From Crotophaga sulcirostris (Eukaryota; Chordata; Aves; Cuculiformes; Crotophagidae): a DNA stretch of 64,000 nucleotides. The notes below the pieces were generated by a model. That model was not told where the DNA came from. It worked only from the letters and a program-made list of their open reading frames with translations, and made no database searches. The DNA lies in NCBI GenBank assembly GCA_013397455.1, contig VYZB01000279.1, positions 906,046 through 970,045 of the forward strand, given 5' to 3'. Below are positions 49,538 to 62,252 of the stretch, in pieces. The translations under genes were made by a program, and so were the position numbers. Every line of letters starts with the position of its first letter. The stretch's first letter is position 1.

Positions 49538-52040
49538 TTGCCTGTTCAGGAACAATAGAATGGGGATGACCTGAGAAACAAGATGCTCGTTGCCACGCTG
49601 CAGACATGGCAATGTTCAGGATGTTCAGGAGTGATGACAATATCAAGATGTGCTCTCATGACACAGCCTGGTTTGGAGAGGCAGAGTGAGAGGAGATGGG
49701 TGCACATACGAGCATAAATTCTGGATCAGAATTCAGGATCGGAATCTCCATTCCCACTACCTTTGCATTCTCATGACATGCACCTCTGCCACAGCCACTG
49801 TGAAAGAGCACCTTCTCACCACAAACTTGAGGACCAACTCTGCAAGTCACACCAGAGCTCAAGGCTTCCATTTTGTCACCTGCAAACTGAGAATAGGGAT
49901 GCAGCCTTCTCTTTATAAATGTTGCAGCACCACTGACTACAAATAGAGATTTTTTTTAGCCACAGTGCTTTTAAAGGTGTTAAAGTCTGAGATAAGACCT
50001 AGGTACTGAAAGCAACATGTCCTTTCTTGCCAGAAGTTGTTATTGAGTATCCTACTCTAGAGGTTATCAAGAGAGGCTTGAGTCATGAGGCTTGATAAGC
50101 ATGCCCTATTGCATTTTTAGGGTCAGATTTCAGAGTGCTGGGACACCTTGCCCTAAAGCAACAGAATTATGTTTCCCATCACACCAAGGACTAAGCCCTT
50201 CAAACTGCCACCTTTGGGGTGCTTTTGAGAAGAAATAGAATTTATTTTTTATTATTACTATTATTGTTATTATTATTACTGCTACTACTACTACTGAAAG
50301 GTGCCAGCAGCAAGCTCAGTATCTCATTTGCTGCCCACCATGATATCATGTGCACAACAGATGCCCTCAACTTCGTTAGTGTTCTCCCAACACCTGCGAA
50401 CACTCATTCCCATGGTTACCCAGAGCAAGACATTTTTGCAGCTTGCAAAATCCTAAACCATCCTTTTTTGGTTTGTAAGGAGACCTAAAGGGACTAGTTT
50501 ACAAAGTTACTGAGTGCCCTAAACTGGACTCACAAACTGGGGAAACCAGTTGTGGCCCTTAAACCACGTGTTTTCTTGGGCAGACATTGACTCATCCAGT
50601 GTTTGCAGACTGTCTCGCATACCAGGCTTCTGGCCCACAAACAGCATTTTTAGTATTACTCTGTTTTCAGATATTACCCTGAATTTCTGGCCAGACCTAC
50701 TTGCAGACAGACATCCCTGTGGCTCTGATGCTTCTTACACGTTTCGATCATTTGCATCAGCTGAGAAACTGGCTCCTACTTTATGGATTTATTTTTTTTC
50801 TCTGAAACACAGTCTCCAGACTAAAATGCTACCAAAATCTCTACAGACTTCTCCCTCCTTCAGTGGTTTCAGCTGTTTTTATTGCTCTGAGGCACCAGAC
50901 AGTTTTGTTAATAACGGTAAATCCTTTTAGCCTCTGGTTAGTGTAGGTTGTGCTGTGATTGACAAGGTAATAAAAGTGTTAATGAGAGAAACTGGCACAG
51001 CCAGAGATCAATAGTTGCCAATAAGAAAAACAATTCTGATACTTAATTTTGTAGAATTCCCCAAAGCAGTTGAAAATACATCACAATCGGTCTATTTTAT
51101 TGTTTAATAGATGTTCTGTCCCTGGTGCTCTCAGATAGAGATCAAATTAACTAGAGATAGGGTGAAATGGCAAAGAAGGGAAGAAGATCCTCGTTTCTCC
51201 CAAGTCTGCAGGACTGTTGGGACATGGAGCTCTAGGGCAAAACCATTTCTGAAATAAATGTGTTTGGGGGTACCTTTTCCAGCCAGATGGTTTCCCCAGA
51301 TTTCTCCTTCTTTGTGCATATTTTCCCTGCAGTAAAAATCTAAGGGGGAAGATAACACACAAGGCCAGCTGTAGTGCCAGTGATCTCGTCTAGGTTATGG
51401 CCATAAGACCAACCATAAGCAAAAATGTTATGCCAACTGTGTTGCCCCAATGGGCAAAGCTACAGGAACAATGAAGGAACCACGGCAATTGCTCATCCAA
51501 AAAAGCAGCTTTAAGATTAGTGCCAAACTAAGTTTCTGAGAGTTAATCAAAGTGGTAGAAGCAGATGAAGCGTGTACAACTTAGAGCATGGATTAACACC
51601 AGTCGCTTACAAATAGGCTCCCGTACACGCAGCACAACCCTGTGTGGCCCTAAACACCCTGTAATACCCTAAATCTCCTCACAAATCTATCTGAGGCCAG
51701 ATGCATATAAAAGCCTAATCCCATTTCAAGGGTAGCTATTAAATTTAGGAGTGTGTGTGCTGGCAGTAGGAAGCATTGTTAAACTGAGAATGCAACGAGA
51801 GGAGGGAAGGAGTATCAAGACGGGCACCGAAAGGCTGTAAGTCAAATGGAAGAGAGACTGCTGTGCATTCAGGACTGTGTGGAGAAGGGAAGAAGGACCA
51901 ATCCTTTACAAGACAGAAATGCCGTGAATACGTTTTCCAGAGGTTGGTTGGATTATGCATGGATGGTAAGACTACTTGGACAGCTAACAGATGACAGCTT
52001 GCGCAGTCACGTTGGTTGTATACAGGATGTCCTAGCAAAG
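49538..52040. other. Non-coding sequence, one trinucleotide repeat
   Basis: No gene was recognised. A short duplication ATGTTCAGG-ATGTTCAGG lies at about 49612-49629, and a TTA/CTA repeat at 50241-50295 is listed separately. The 126-codon plus-strand frame at 50550-50930 has no recognisable domain. Confidence 0.55.
50241..50295. repeat. ATT/ACT trinucleotide repeat
   Basis: An interrupted run of TTA/TTG/CTA triplets (TTATTATTACTATTATTG..., then CTACTACTACTACTG). It reads as a poly-leucine run in one frame, which is why an 89-codon open frame (50219-50488) passes through it. There is no other evidence of coding. Confidence 0.9.
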
Positions 52041-52308
52041 TCACAGTATCACATTATTACAAGGTTGGAAAGGACCTTTGAGATCATCGAGTCCAACCTA
52101 TAACCCAACACTAACACCAACCCATCATCTAAACCATGGCAGCAAGTGCCTCATCCAGTCTCCTCTTAAACACCTCCAGGGACTGTGACTCCACCACCTC
52201 CCTGGGCAGCGCATTCCAATGGTCAATCACCCTTTTGGTGAAGAATTTTTTCCTAATATCAGGCCTAAACCTCCCCTGAGGAAGCTTCAGTCCATGTCCT
52301 CTTGGTCA
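52041..52308 (-). mobile_element. CR1 3'-end fragment, GATACTGT-tailed group
   Basis: This has the same layout as the minus-strand copy at 34091: tail units 'tcacagtatcac', then 'acaaggttggaaaggacc', 'tcatcgagtccaacctataa', 'tcatccagtctcctcttaaa', 'gcgcattccaatggtcaatc' and 'ttttttcctaatatcaggc'. It extends about 20 bases further into ORF2 than the 34091 copy ('gtccatgtcctcttggtca'). The two copies agree at roughly nine in ten bases by eye. No clear target-site duplication was seen. Confidence 0.93.
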
Positions 52309-55300
52309 TGTAAAAGTGAAACACTAAAGAACACCTCTCCACGTGGACTGTGCTCATGGAGGATGCTGCTGTGAAACCCTTCTCTGAGCAGGACAAAGAA
52401 ATCTCTATCTCCAGTTCTGACAGCAATAATTTTGATAAAGATACATTATTATCTGATAGAAAACTTCCATTTCTACCCCTGCAATATGAGAGGTTCAAGG
52501 CATTTTTTTGAACTGGGGAACAGAGAGAGACAGCAGAGGACATTGGTACAGGGCTGACAATGGGCTCTAGGCCCAGCAATCACCAAAATTGATGGCAAAG
52601 CTTCACCTGAGTTGAGAAACAGCAGAGCTTGGGCAATGTTGAAGGCTTTTTCCTTCCACAAATTATTTTTATACCTAGGAATAACACACAGGCTGTAAGG
52701 TAGACGTCTCTAGTATCACATCTCGCAGGTGTCCGCAGGACTTAGGGCAGGCCCAGAAAGGGTGTGGCATAAAGGTACTATCATTTTACATTGGGAAAAC
52801 TCTGCACAGTGATAAAGCCAGGCTAATTTTTCAGCTACACAAGTATGCGTGCAGTAGTGCACCAGAGGGCTGCTCTTTCCAGAAAGCTTCGGTGTGAGCT
52901 CAGAGGTGCTGTGAGCTATGCTGGCAGCAGAGAAGTTGTGCCTGAATTTTCCAGCATGGGCCCTTCAACTTTTGACTAAAGCTACACAGAAGCAAGCTAC
53001 AAGCCAGAGTTGCACACGCAAGGTCTCCAAATGCAGGCTGTACCAAGGCAAGTACTGTTTTCTACTGCCCAAATACAACTACAGAAGAACCAAAAAGGAC
53101 AGCTAGATCCAAATCTGTTCTTCCTTCCCCCTCCCAAACCACACCATAATTAAACAAATATTTCTGCCTGTAAAAAAAAAAAAAAGCAGAGAATAATTGG
53201 AATCAAACAGCATGAAGGGAGAGATCAGCATGAAAGAATACCCAGATGACCCCAACAGGTTTGGCTTATCCTTTTGGCGTTATCCCCCTTTTCTCATCCT
53301 ATCTGTATTAATGTGGTGATAATAACTTGTATTGTCTGACTGCATTATTATTAATGGCAACTGGTACCCTAGAGGTCAGGGTGGCACTGCAGCTTGCCAC
53401 TCAGTTAAATTATTGATGCACATCACTAGCTTGAGAAATAAGAAGAGATAAGGTGAGGATTATTGAATCCCATCTTATGCTGTGTGTTATCATGCACTCT
53501 ACATCCAGATGGGTTCCTATCAGCTTTTCTCAGCTCGCTGCAGGAGGGGAAGAGGAAAGCAAGAAGATCTCCCATTTACATTTTAATTTTGCCCACACCT
53601 TTATAAATTGGGTCAAAACAAATTCTGACTGTCACATTAATGGCTACATCTGCCCAGGGGCTTGCCTTGATATTTAGTTCTTTAGATATCCAAATATTAA
53701 GGTATTTAGCTCTTTAGAAACCCATACATTTAGAAGTGCCTGCAGGAGCTGTTGTAGCAGTTTAAGACTCTAGAGGTCATGCCATAAGTACATGGTTTAG
53801 TCTCATTTGGTAAGACCAGAACAGACTAAAGAGAACTTAAAGATGTAGATAGAATTCATCATTCTCTGATGAAACTCACCATTCACTGTCTTTTTACCCA
53901 TTCTCAACACTGAAATAAGCAAGCTGTAGAAAACCAGGGGAAGGGGTGTTTTTTCCAATCAATGAAAAAGATGAGTAAGATCTCAAGTGCAGTAAATACT
54001 TGCCCAGCAGAGTCCTTCCAACCCAAAGAACAAGATCTTACATGGCATATTCAGAGAGAGAGAGAATTGCCAGATGGAAAAAAATTAGCAGATTCCTTGT
54101 ATCTGCCAAGAGTAGCCTCTACATAGTGGGCATTGCCACTAAAATAATATTAACATATTATTTATGGAAATGTAAGCAAAAGCTGAACAAGAGAAGTTAT
54201 CCGTATGCATTAAGCACCCATGCTAATTTTGAAAGACAGCTCAGAAAAAAACCAGTAGCGTTTTATCCATCCTGTCATTTACAAGCCTTGTAATTCAGCT
54301 CTTAAGTTCCAACAGATTGTATGCTCCCAAACGTAACTCGTTGTGTTTGTTGGTGATAAAAAAAGATTAGTAGAATCAGGAGACTGAATAAAGCTTTCTG
54401 TGGGGAACACTGTCCAAGCAACTCTATGGCTTTACCCCATTCTCATGCAAGGCACAAGCACCTTGTTAGCATTTCTTTTAATACTTCCAATTACGATCAA
54501 GAGGCAGGTAGGCCTGCCACACGAGTTAAAGAAAAGGCCTTTGACAACCCCCTTTCTATACTGAAGCAATGAAAAATATATACACATGGCTCCAAACACT
54601 TTGGTACCTTTCAAAGCATGATGATTACCTCTTACAGATGCAATGACAAGAGGCGCCTTTGGCAATCCCACGGTCCCCTTCTCCTTCTGAGAACTGGCAG
54701 AACGAGGGGGAAGAAAAGCCCAGAAGCCTTTTTTTAGCCTCCTTATTTTTCTTTGTCACATCATTAAGGGTTCAATGAATCTCCAATTAAATTTCCCTGA
54801 CTGCTGTCACCATTTTGATTGATAGGTGTCCTTGGATCAACCTCAGTAGGGCATGTTGTTGCACCAAGCCCCCCTTTCCCTTCACCATCCATTATCAGCC
54901 CCTTGTCATCATTACCTTCACATGTCAGTTCATTTACCACGGAAACGGTGTCACCAACTAACAGAGGCAATAGAAAAACATTTGTTACAAACAAGGAAAA
55001 ACTCTAATAAATCAGGTTATGCTTCAGTCTGAAACTCATGAAGAAACAGTATTTGTCCCGCTTGCTTGTTCGCAAGTTGCCCTCTAAAATATTTTTTTCC
55101 CATCCTTATATAAAACCCTAAATAAAAGACACACACAAAAAATATACTCATTCTCAGAACAAAGAAAGAAACAGGGCAGAGCCATATGGAGATAAAATTA
55201 AAACAGCTTTTACAGCTTTGGATTTTTTTCATTTTGAACAGAAAGAAATCTGAACACTTGAGTTAAATTCAAGTCCCTGATATGTTAACAATATTAAAAC

Positions 55301-57262
55301 TATTTAAGCTACAGAAGCTGAGTCCTTGCTAGACACTGTTTGGAGATTTTCTACCAGAACAGTATTTCATCAGAAAGCAAATACTTTGTCAAGATTAAAG
55401 CAATTAGTATGAAAAGGTCATTTGTGATGAATCTCTGATTGCAAAAAATGAGATCATGAAGAAGAGAGCAAGATATTCAAGGTATATATCAAGATATCTT
55501 GTGTACGTATAAAAAATATTATATGCAAATAATATTTTAATTCTCTTGGAATTTCCTAATTTTGAATTTCATCTGTTTTGAAACTTCAATTTAAAATAAA
55601 AAAATATTGTTAAAAAGATGAAACTTCCAAAGCATAATGTAAAATTTTAAATTTATCAAAGAAAGTATTAAAATGGATTTAATTTCATTTTTTAAAAAAT
55701 TCATTTCCTTTTGACTTTTGCAGTCTTTGGACAGAATTTGTCTCTGTTTGGGAACTTCTCTGAAACCCAGAAAATTTACATGGGGTGAGAAATTGGTCAG
55801 TGTTTGGCACCAGCACAAGGAGCAGTGCACACACACTTCAGGTCACACACGTACCATTCCAGGGACCTGGGTAGGACAACATCCAGGTTTTCGTTCCCTG
55901 TTTGTTCAGCGTCTTGTGGAGTAGGAATTTGTGACAGATGTGCCTGTCCCCAGCATGATTTATCATATAAAAAGGTCTTTATACGTTACACACCAAGGAC
56001 TATCCCCAAGGAGTGACACACAACCATCGCTGCAATCTCTCTTCTTTTTTCCTCTGATCACCGTCAAAGCATGGAAACACCCCTAGATGCCCGTTGATTG
56101 ACAACCCAGCAGGGAAGACCTGCCCTTCAAAAATAAATAAGGCAAACCAGAACAGTCTTGCTAAATAATTTGCAAATGAAACCTAACTGCAAGTGTGCTG
56201 CAAAACATCCTCACCCCCATCCAATCCTGATACAGGAAGAGGTCAGCATACATTGCCCTGCAGCCGTTAGGGCTCAGCGAGCAGCAGCTGCTATTTACAT
56301 CAATGAGTTTCATCATTTGCCAGAGGATTTTCCAACACAGTAAGGGTGTTGGTGTAGCATACTGGACAATTTTACTCAAGCTCCAGTCCAGTCCTTACCT
56401 CTAGTTTCCACAGGCTCTACCTATTCTAAGGGAGAAAGCAAACCTCACAACGGTGGAAGACTAGATTTTTCCTTAGGTGATGTTTGGAAGAGCATCTAAA
56501 CAATTAAAAAGTTTTGCTGCTATTGAGGATTAATGCTCTTAAACCACAGGGATCCTTGATTTATCAATCCACCAGCACATACTTTTTCCTATCTGCTTAT
56601 AATTGATTTTAGCTGAAGCATCCAGAAGCAGCAGGACAGTGGGTTCACACGGGGCAGAGGCTGCTTGGTGAGCAGAGGACGCAGGTTTTCAAAGGCTGCT
56701 CTGGAGCACCACAACACTTGGCAATTTGCACTGATTTATTACACAATTAGCTGTAGGTGCAGCTCAGTGCACTGGCAATGAGAGACAGCACTGGCAAAGC
56801 TCAGTGCTTAAAGCTGACTTCGTACTCAGGCACCTAAATAACCACCCTGGTTTTCTTCACCTATTTCAATAAGAATTTTGTCTGAAAATGAAGGTAACTT
56901 CTACAGATTGTCTGTACTGAAAATCTTGACTGAAGACCACACAACTAGAACTCCTGATTGTAAATGGATGACTTTCACGTACCCTTGCTGTACTGGATGC
57001 TACACAGACACAGAGCTGAGACTTAAGTTTACTTTAAAGCCACAGTGGAATTGCTTACTCTGAAATGGAGATGCATAAACAAAACAGAGGTGAGGGATTC
57101 CTGTGTGAAATCAAGCCATAGCACAGCTATAAAAAACAGATGCACATGGGGAAGGTTTTCCACATATATACATTGATCATGATAAACACCAGGCACACAA
57201 GGGCTGGGTGGATCACTTGCGGTTCTTTCCCATACTCAGAACACACCATGAGGTGGTAAAAT
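52309..57262. other. AT-rich single-copy non-coding DNA
   Basis: No gene was recognised. It contains an A-run at 53172-53185, an AGAGAGAGAGA run at 54054-54064 and a strongly AT-rich block at 55440-55700, with an octamer-containing inverted repeat at 55513-55538. The text at 53680-53745 ('agatatccaaatatt', 'acatttagaagtgcct') vaguely resembles very old amniote interspersed repeats but could not be assigned. Confidence 0.5.
55490..55538. promoter_or_regulatory. Palindrome plus octamer-in-loop inverted repeat (candidate)
   Basis: The perfect 12-base palindrome CAAGATATCTTG (55490-55501) is followed by a 9-base inverted repeat, AAAATATTA (55513-55521) and TAATATTTT (55530-55538). Its 8-base loop TATGCAAA makes a POU octamer ATGCAAAT (55523-55530) together with the first base of the right arm. 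Both structures lie in a very AT-rich block, which raises the chance expectation. Confidence 0.35.
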
Positions 57263-57326
57263 GACTCGATGATCTCAGAGGTCCTTTCCAACCTTGTAAT
57301 ACTATGAAACTGTGATACTGTGAAAT
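57263..57326 (+). mobile_element. Very short CR1 3' terminus, GATACTGT-tailed group
   Basis: Only about 64 bases remain: 'gactcgatgatctcagaggt', 'cctttccaaccttgtaatac', then three imperfect 8-base tail units (ACTATGAA, ACTGTGAT, ACTGTGAA). The first 40 bases match the end of the 20605-21352 copy almost exactly. This is either an extreme 5' truncation or what remains after a deletion. Confidence 0.88.
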
Positions 57327-59505
57327 ACGGGGTGAACATCAACTTGCAAAAGGCAATGCAATTTCAACTGCCTTATTTTCTCTGCAACTTACTTTTGTTC
57401 AGTTGAAATCCCCTTTTTGCAACAAAACTCTCAACTCTCCCTTGCAATGTGGATCAGAAAAATTACAAAGAAGTCACCGTGGTTATTCCAAGGTGTCTAA
57501 GCATGCTCCAGCTCCCATAGCCTATTGATTGTGCCTTTAAGGCAGCTTCCCTCTGCCATTCACAGCAGTGCACTTGTTTTAATTCTTCTGTGCATTAATG
57601 AAAGCCCCTAAGCAAGCAAACAATTTTGTGGGGCAGAATCACTCCCCTTTGGCTAAAAAAAAACCACTTCTCCCAGCTCTTATAGAAACATAGGTAAAAC
57701 ATAGGTACAGAGAAAGAAAAAATTGAAGTTAATCTTGGAGGAGGTTGTCCAGAGATGAACAAGAGCCCTTCACTATTGAGGATGGGATGTGGTACTGCTC
57801 TTCCCATCACAGGGAAAAATTCTGCTGCCATAATGCATCTTTTTCCAGTACATGTACATTTCTTTCTTTCCTTACTAGTAAACTGAGAAGGTTAAGATAC
57901 AGTAATGCCAAGCCACTAAGAGAAATAAAAATGAAATAAAACCTGACTGCACATAGCTTTTAGTGATACTGTTTGTAGGACATACCTAAATTGCAATTAT
58001 GAAACTGGTAAAAGAAGTTGAAGCAGTAGCCCCCCAAGCAGTGCAGGCTTTGAGTAAATCCCAGGCTGTCCTTGGGTGTCGGATGCTGCCCAACATTTTC
58101 TTTTTTTTTTCTTTAAATCACTGGTTTGATCATATGAAGAAGGGGAAGAGATGCTGCACTCACTGGTGCAGATGCCCCTGCACACTGCGGAGGAGAGGTC
58201 CCGTGCCCGAGCTGAGACATATTTCCTGAAGGTGTGTCTTATTTAACTTAATCAATATTAAAGTAATCATCATTGAGAGATGAGAAACAATCAAAAGATT
58301 ATTCCTGACAACTAAAGAAGCCCAAGAGTCTTGAAAATTATCTTTTCAGCATTATCGCTACCAAAAATCAACTTCGCTTTGGACGTGAACTGTATGATGA
58401 GCACAGTATAAAAAAAACAGAGGGTTAATTTATGGAAGTGAATAAAATAAGAATGCTCTGACTGACAGCAGCTGTTTAATAAGGTATCTGCTATCAACTG
58501 GCAATTAAGGGGAACAAATCCAGAGAAAGAATAGCAAGTTGCTAAATTCAACATAGCTTGGCTTTCCTGTACTTCGGACAACTCAGCAGATCTGAAATCA
58601 TGAAGAAAAATCATCACGAACTACACAAAAATAATTACCAACAGATTGCAAAGAACTTCTTAAAGTATTTTACAGTACTAGATAGAAAGGCAATTTTGCA
58701 TTTTCTCTTCATACGCATCCCAAAACAAAGCTCAGCTAGAAAGAAATTTAAGGGTCAGAAAGCTACAAAGAGCAAGCAGGGAACTTTTTACCCAGTTATG
58801 CCTGCTGCTTGGCTGGAAACTTTTAGCCTGACTCATAACATACATTTCAGAGTGAGGCATACAGTTTTGCAAAAGGACACACACATCTCTCAGTGAGCTG
58901 TTTCAACAGTTAATTCCCTTGTTAAAATCTGCCCTTTGTTTCGTAGCCTTCAGCTTTCAGCCTTCAAATCTCATCACACCCTCCCGTGCTCCTCTGAAGA
59001 GCTCTTTAGCTAAAGAAAACATGGATACATTCTGTCTTTGATCAAATCACTTTTTATTTTGCTCTTTGTCAAGCTGAGCAGGCAGAGCTTCTGGGCAACT
59101 CCCACATCTTTCATTTGAAGGGCAATCACAGAAAACGCAAGGTGTTACTCCAGGAGCAGCAGTCACAAGGGCTCAATACAGATTTATCCTCTTGTCCCTA
59201 CCTCTTTTAAAAGACTATCATATTTACACAGCAGTGCCTTGTTCAGGACAAATAATCATACTAAAAGCAAGAAGCTAGGCATTCCCCAGGATGATTGGCA
59301 CAAGATGCCAGCTAGTCCCCAGCTCTGCATCTGCGAACTCAGGGTAGTTTGCACACTGACCAGAAGGGGATTAACCCCAACCAAAACCAAGCACATGGTT
59401 ACCACTGTATCTGTCCTGGTGCATGGAAAGAAGAAAGGTTGTGACAGGCAGGGAAAAAGAGGGAACAGCAAGGTGAGGAACTAAAGCCAGCTATCAACCA
59501 CTACA

Positions 59506-59536
<31 letters not shown>

Positions 59537-61984
59537 GACATTTATCCCTCGGTGTTTTCAGGTTTCCAAAACAAAAGATTGGTTAGAACTGTTTCCACAG
59601 TTGCTGAGAAAACCATGAATTGGTGAAGGGTTATAAAGAGCCTTTCAGGGACAGAGCAAGCAAGGACTTGGGCTGAGTGTACCAAGCACATCCACAGTGC
59701 TCCCTGCCTCTTACACTGGTAGGCAAAAAGACAGCAGCACTAGGAAGAAGAGGTCAAACAGTTAAAAATATTCAAATATCCAACACAAAGAACTCCACTC
59801 ACTTGAAAGCACTGCCTCATTTAGTGTCTGCGTTTTTTTCCCCCTTAATCTTAACCCAGTAACTCAGTAATATTTTGCTTCAAAAATAACAAAAATCAAG
59901 GGTTCCCTCCTAGCTGTGGGTAGGAATCGAAGCACAGACTGAAACTGTTTGATGCCCATTTCACTGCAATAAACGAGTGAAAACGCAGATAAAAGTAAAT
60001 GATGCATAATTATTATTACCATTAATACCATCTGTCATCACTCATGTGTGCTGGTGGGTATATTATTTATATTTTCCAATATATTTTTATATATATTATT
60101 TTATACATACACACATACCCACAAATCTGTATATAACCACCCCCAGACAGCAGATTCTTCAGGACAGAGCAACTCTCTTTGCTCTGCAAACTGCAGCACC
60201 ACAGTCCCAACCCTCTTTGAGCTGCTGGCTGCCCCTGTAATGCACCCCTCAACACTCAGGGGAGACAACAGATGCAAAGCAACACAGGACACCCCACCCC
60301 TCGGGTCATCCAAGGGGGCAGAAGGGCTCCAAAAGGCAACAGCAGGCAAAGAGACTTCTCTTTATAAGGGCAAAAATAATGGTTTAAATATATGATATCC
60401 AGCTCCTCCAGGGAAAGGCCTCTTGTTTTTTTCTACTCCCATGATGTCTCACAGCTGTGCCTTTGAACTAGACCTTCTTTCCATTGTTAAGGAGTTGTGA
60501 CATTTTCTTTATTTAGCGCTTGAGGTTTTATTTAAAAGTATGAACCACCAAATCATAAATCTTAACCAGGAACAAGAACCATCTGTGCATACTTATAAAG
60601 TACTCTGGTTGGAGATACGCTAATGACGGAATATGGTGCACACACACAATCCTACTTGGGATATATTTTTAAAATGCTCTTTTTCTACAAGGGAGGCAAA
60701 TGACTAATTGTTTCTATTATTTAAGTGCTTGGGCATTTCTGCTGTTCTGCCTTCATTCCTAGGTGCTAAGCCCACACATGTGCAATAAAGATAAAGCAAT
60801 TCACACATGGTCAAGACCTTGGCACAAAACTCTCCCTCTCCCCTTGCCCCCGGGCTAGATAATACTTGGACTAATTGCTGCCTGCACGTGTATGTCAAAC
60901 TGTCCCAGATGTTTTATGATTTACTGTTGCAAAACGAAAATCAATCTAAAAACATGTGAATGAATCCAAGGTTAATCGCGCTTCTGCTACTGATTCGAAC
61001 TTCCCTGCTGCACATCTTCAAAAATAGTGGTTCTGCCCATGTTTTGTCCTCATCCTAAACCAAATTTAAGTGCCTAAACAGTTACCTAGTTGGAATTTAA
61101 GCTGCCAAAGTCTAACTGTGATCCTGAAAAACCGTTAGGCAGCTGTTACCTACACACAGCTCACCTAAGTTCATCAGGCACCATGCTAGGTTGCCAGAAA
61201 GTTGGCAGGTGCTCCAATCTTGTTCGGTGTGCTGGAAAAATCGAAGCTAAGCCACTGGTTTTCTGCTCACACACAATCCTCATATCAGAGTCAAAGCAAG
61301 GGGTACCTCACCCGTTTCCCTTGGGCTAACTCCACGGGAAACCATCTCCTGGGATTTTATGCCAAATGCAGTGGAAGCTGTAGCTAAGAAAGCAAAATGC
61401 AGTTGTAGTCCTTGTCCTGCTGTGGTGGATCTGGATCCCTTCATTGAGTGATCCCAACATCAGGGAAGAGCACCTCTGACCCTCCTTCCAAATAGTATAG
61501 CCATGATGGAAGAGATTAAAGATGCCTTTGGCCAGGCAGTAAATTGGAAATACCTTGTGTTTCTTCTTCTATTCCATAAATAAGCATATGCACTGAAAAA
61601 TAATGCATGGTTGGACTGACCCTTTCCAGTTCATTGGCTGCAGAAAAGTGTTTTGAAAATTATTTTAACACATATTTACTCAGTGGACCAGAATGATTCA
61701 CTCTAGCACATGAATGTGCCTTATTAGAAGCTACTCAACCTAACCCTTGTTTTCACCTCTCCAACGCATGTATGAAATACCATGTTCATTATGTGTAATT
61801 CTGGGGAACCCAAGTAATTTCTCCTATCTCATGCTAGAGAAAAAGGGATGTCTTGAAAAGAGCATAGTAAAAATGGTCATAATTAGTGTTGCAGATGCTA
61901 TGAACGGGCCAATGAAAGTCTGTCTGTAACTGAAGCTGAGGAATGAGCCAGACTGAGGTGTCAAGCCTTCAGTAGAGACTGTTA
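57327..61984. other. AT-rich single-copy non-coding DNA
   Basis: No gene was recognised. It contains a long A-run at 59505-59536 and a TATA-rich block at 60056-60110. A stretch at 61065-61180 has repeated 'gtgcctaa', 'ttaggcag' and 'cacctaag' words that may be a decayed ancient repeat. The 112-codon plus-strand frame at 58558-58896 has no recognisable domain. Confidence 0.5.
59505..59536. repeat. Poly(A) run (20 A, G, 11 A)
   Basis: The run is interrupted by a single G. I found no polyadenylation signal or coding remnant directly upstream and no matching flanking direct repeat, so origin as a retroposon tail is not supported. Confidence 0.9.
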
Positions 61985-62252
61985 CGATAGCACAAAGGGA
62001 ATGGTTTTAAACTAAAAGAGGGTTGATTTAGACTAGATATGAGGAAGAATTTTTTTTACAATGAGGGTGGTGAAACACTGGAACAGGTTTCCCAGAGAGG
62101 TGGTAGATGCCCCATCCCTGGAAACATTCAAGGTCAGGTTGGACAGGGTTCTGAGTAACCTGGTGCAGTTAAATATGTCCCTGCTCACTGCAGGGGGGCT
62201 GGACTAGATGACCTTTAAAGGTCCTTTTCAACCCAAACTGTTCTATGATTCT
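61985..62252 (+). mobile_element. CR1 LINE 3' fragment, ATTCTATG-tailed group
   Basis: This is a CR1 ORF2 C-terminus plus 3' UTR: 'gggaatggttttaaactaaa', 'aatgagggtggtgaaacact', 'ggaacaggtttcccagagag', 'gatgccccatccctggaaac', 'actagatgacctttaaaggt', ending 'gttctatgattct'. It belongs to the same broad group as the 1066 copy, with the same 'gggtggtgag' and 'gcaggggg' landmarks. Stops and a T-run (62049-62057) break the reading frame. About 270 bases remain. Confidence 0.93.

Noticed and set aside
49404..49646. Open frames crossing the 81-N gap
   Set aside because: The undetermined bases create the continuity.
50219..50488. Poly-leucine open frame resembling a signal peptide
   Set aside because: The leucines are a trinucleotide microsatellite, and the downstream residues have no recognisable features.
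59239..59536. Possible processed pseudogene or SINE ending in the long A-run
   Set aside because: No polyadenylation signal, no recognisable protein and no flanking direct repeats.
60990..61005. 'gattcgaacttcc' resembling a tRNA B box
   Set aside because: No A box at the right distance and no cloverleaf arms could be drawn.
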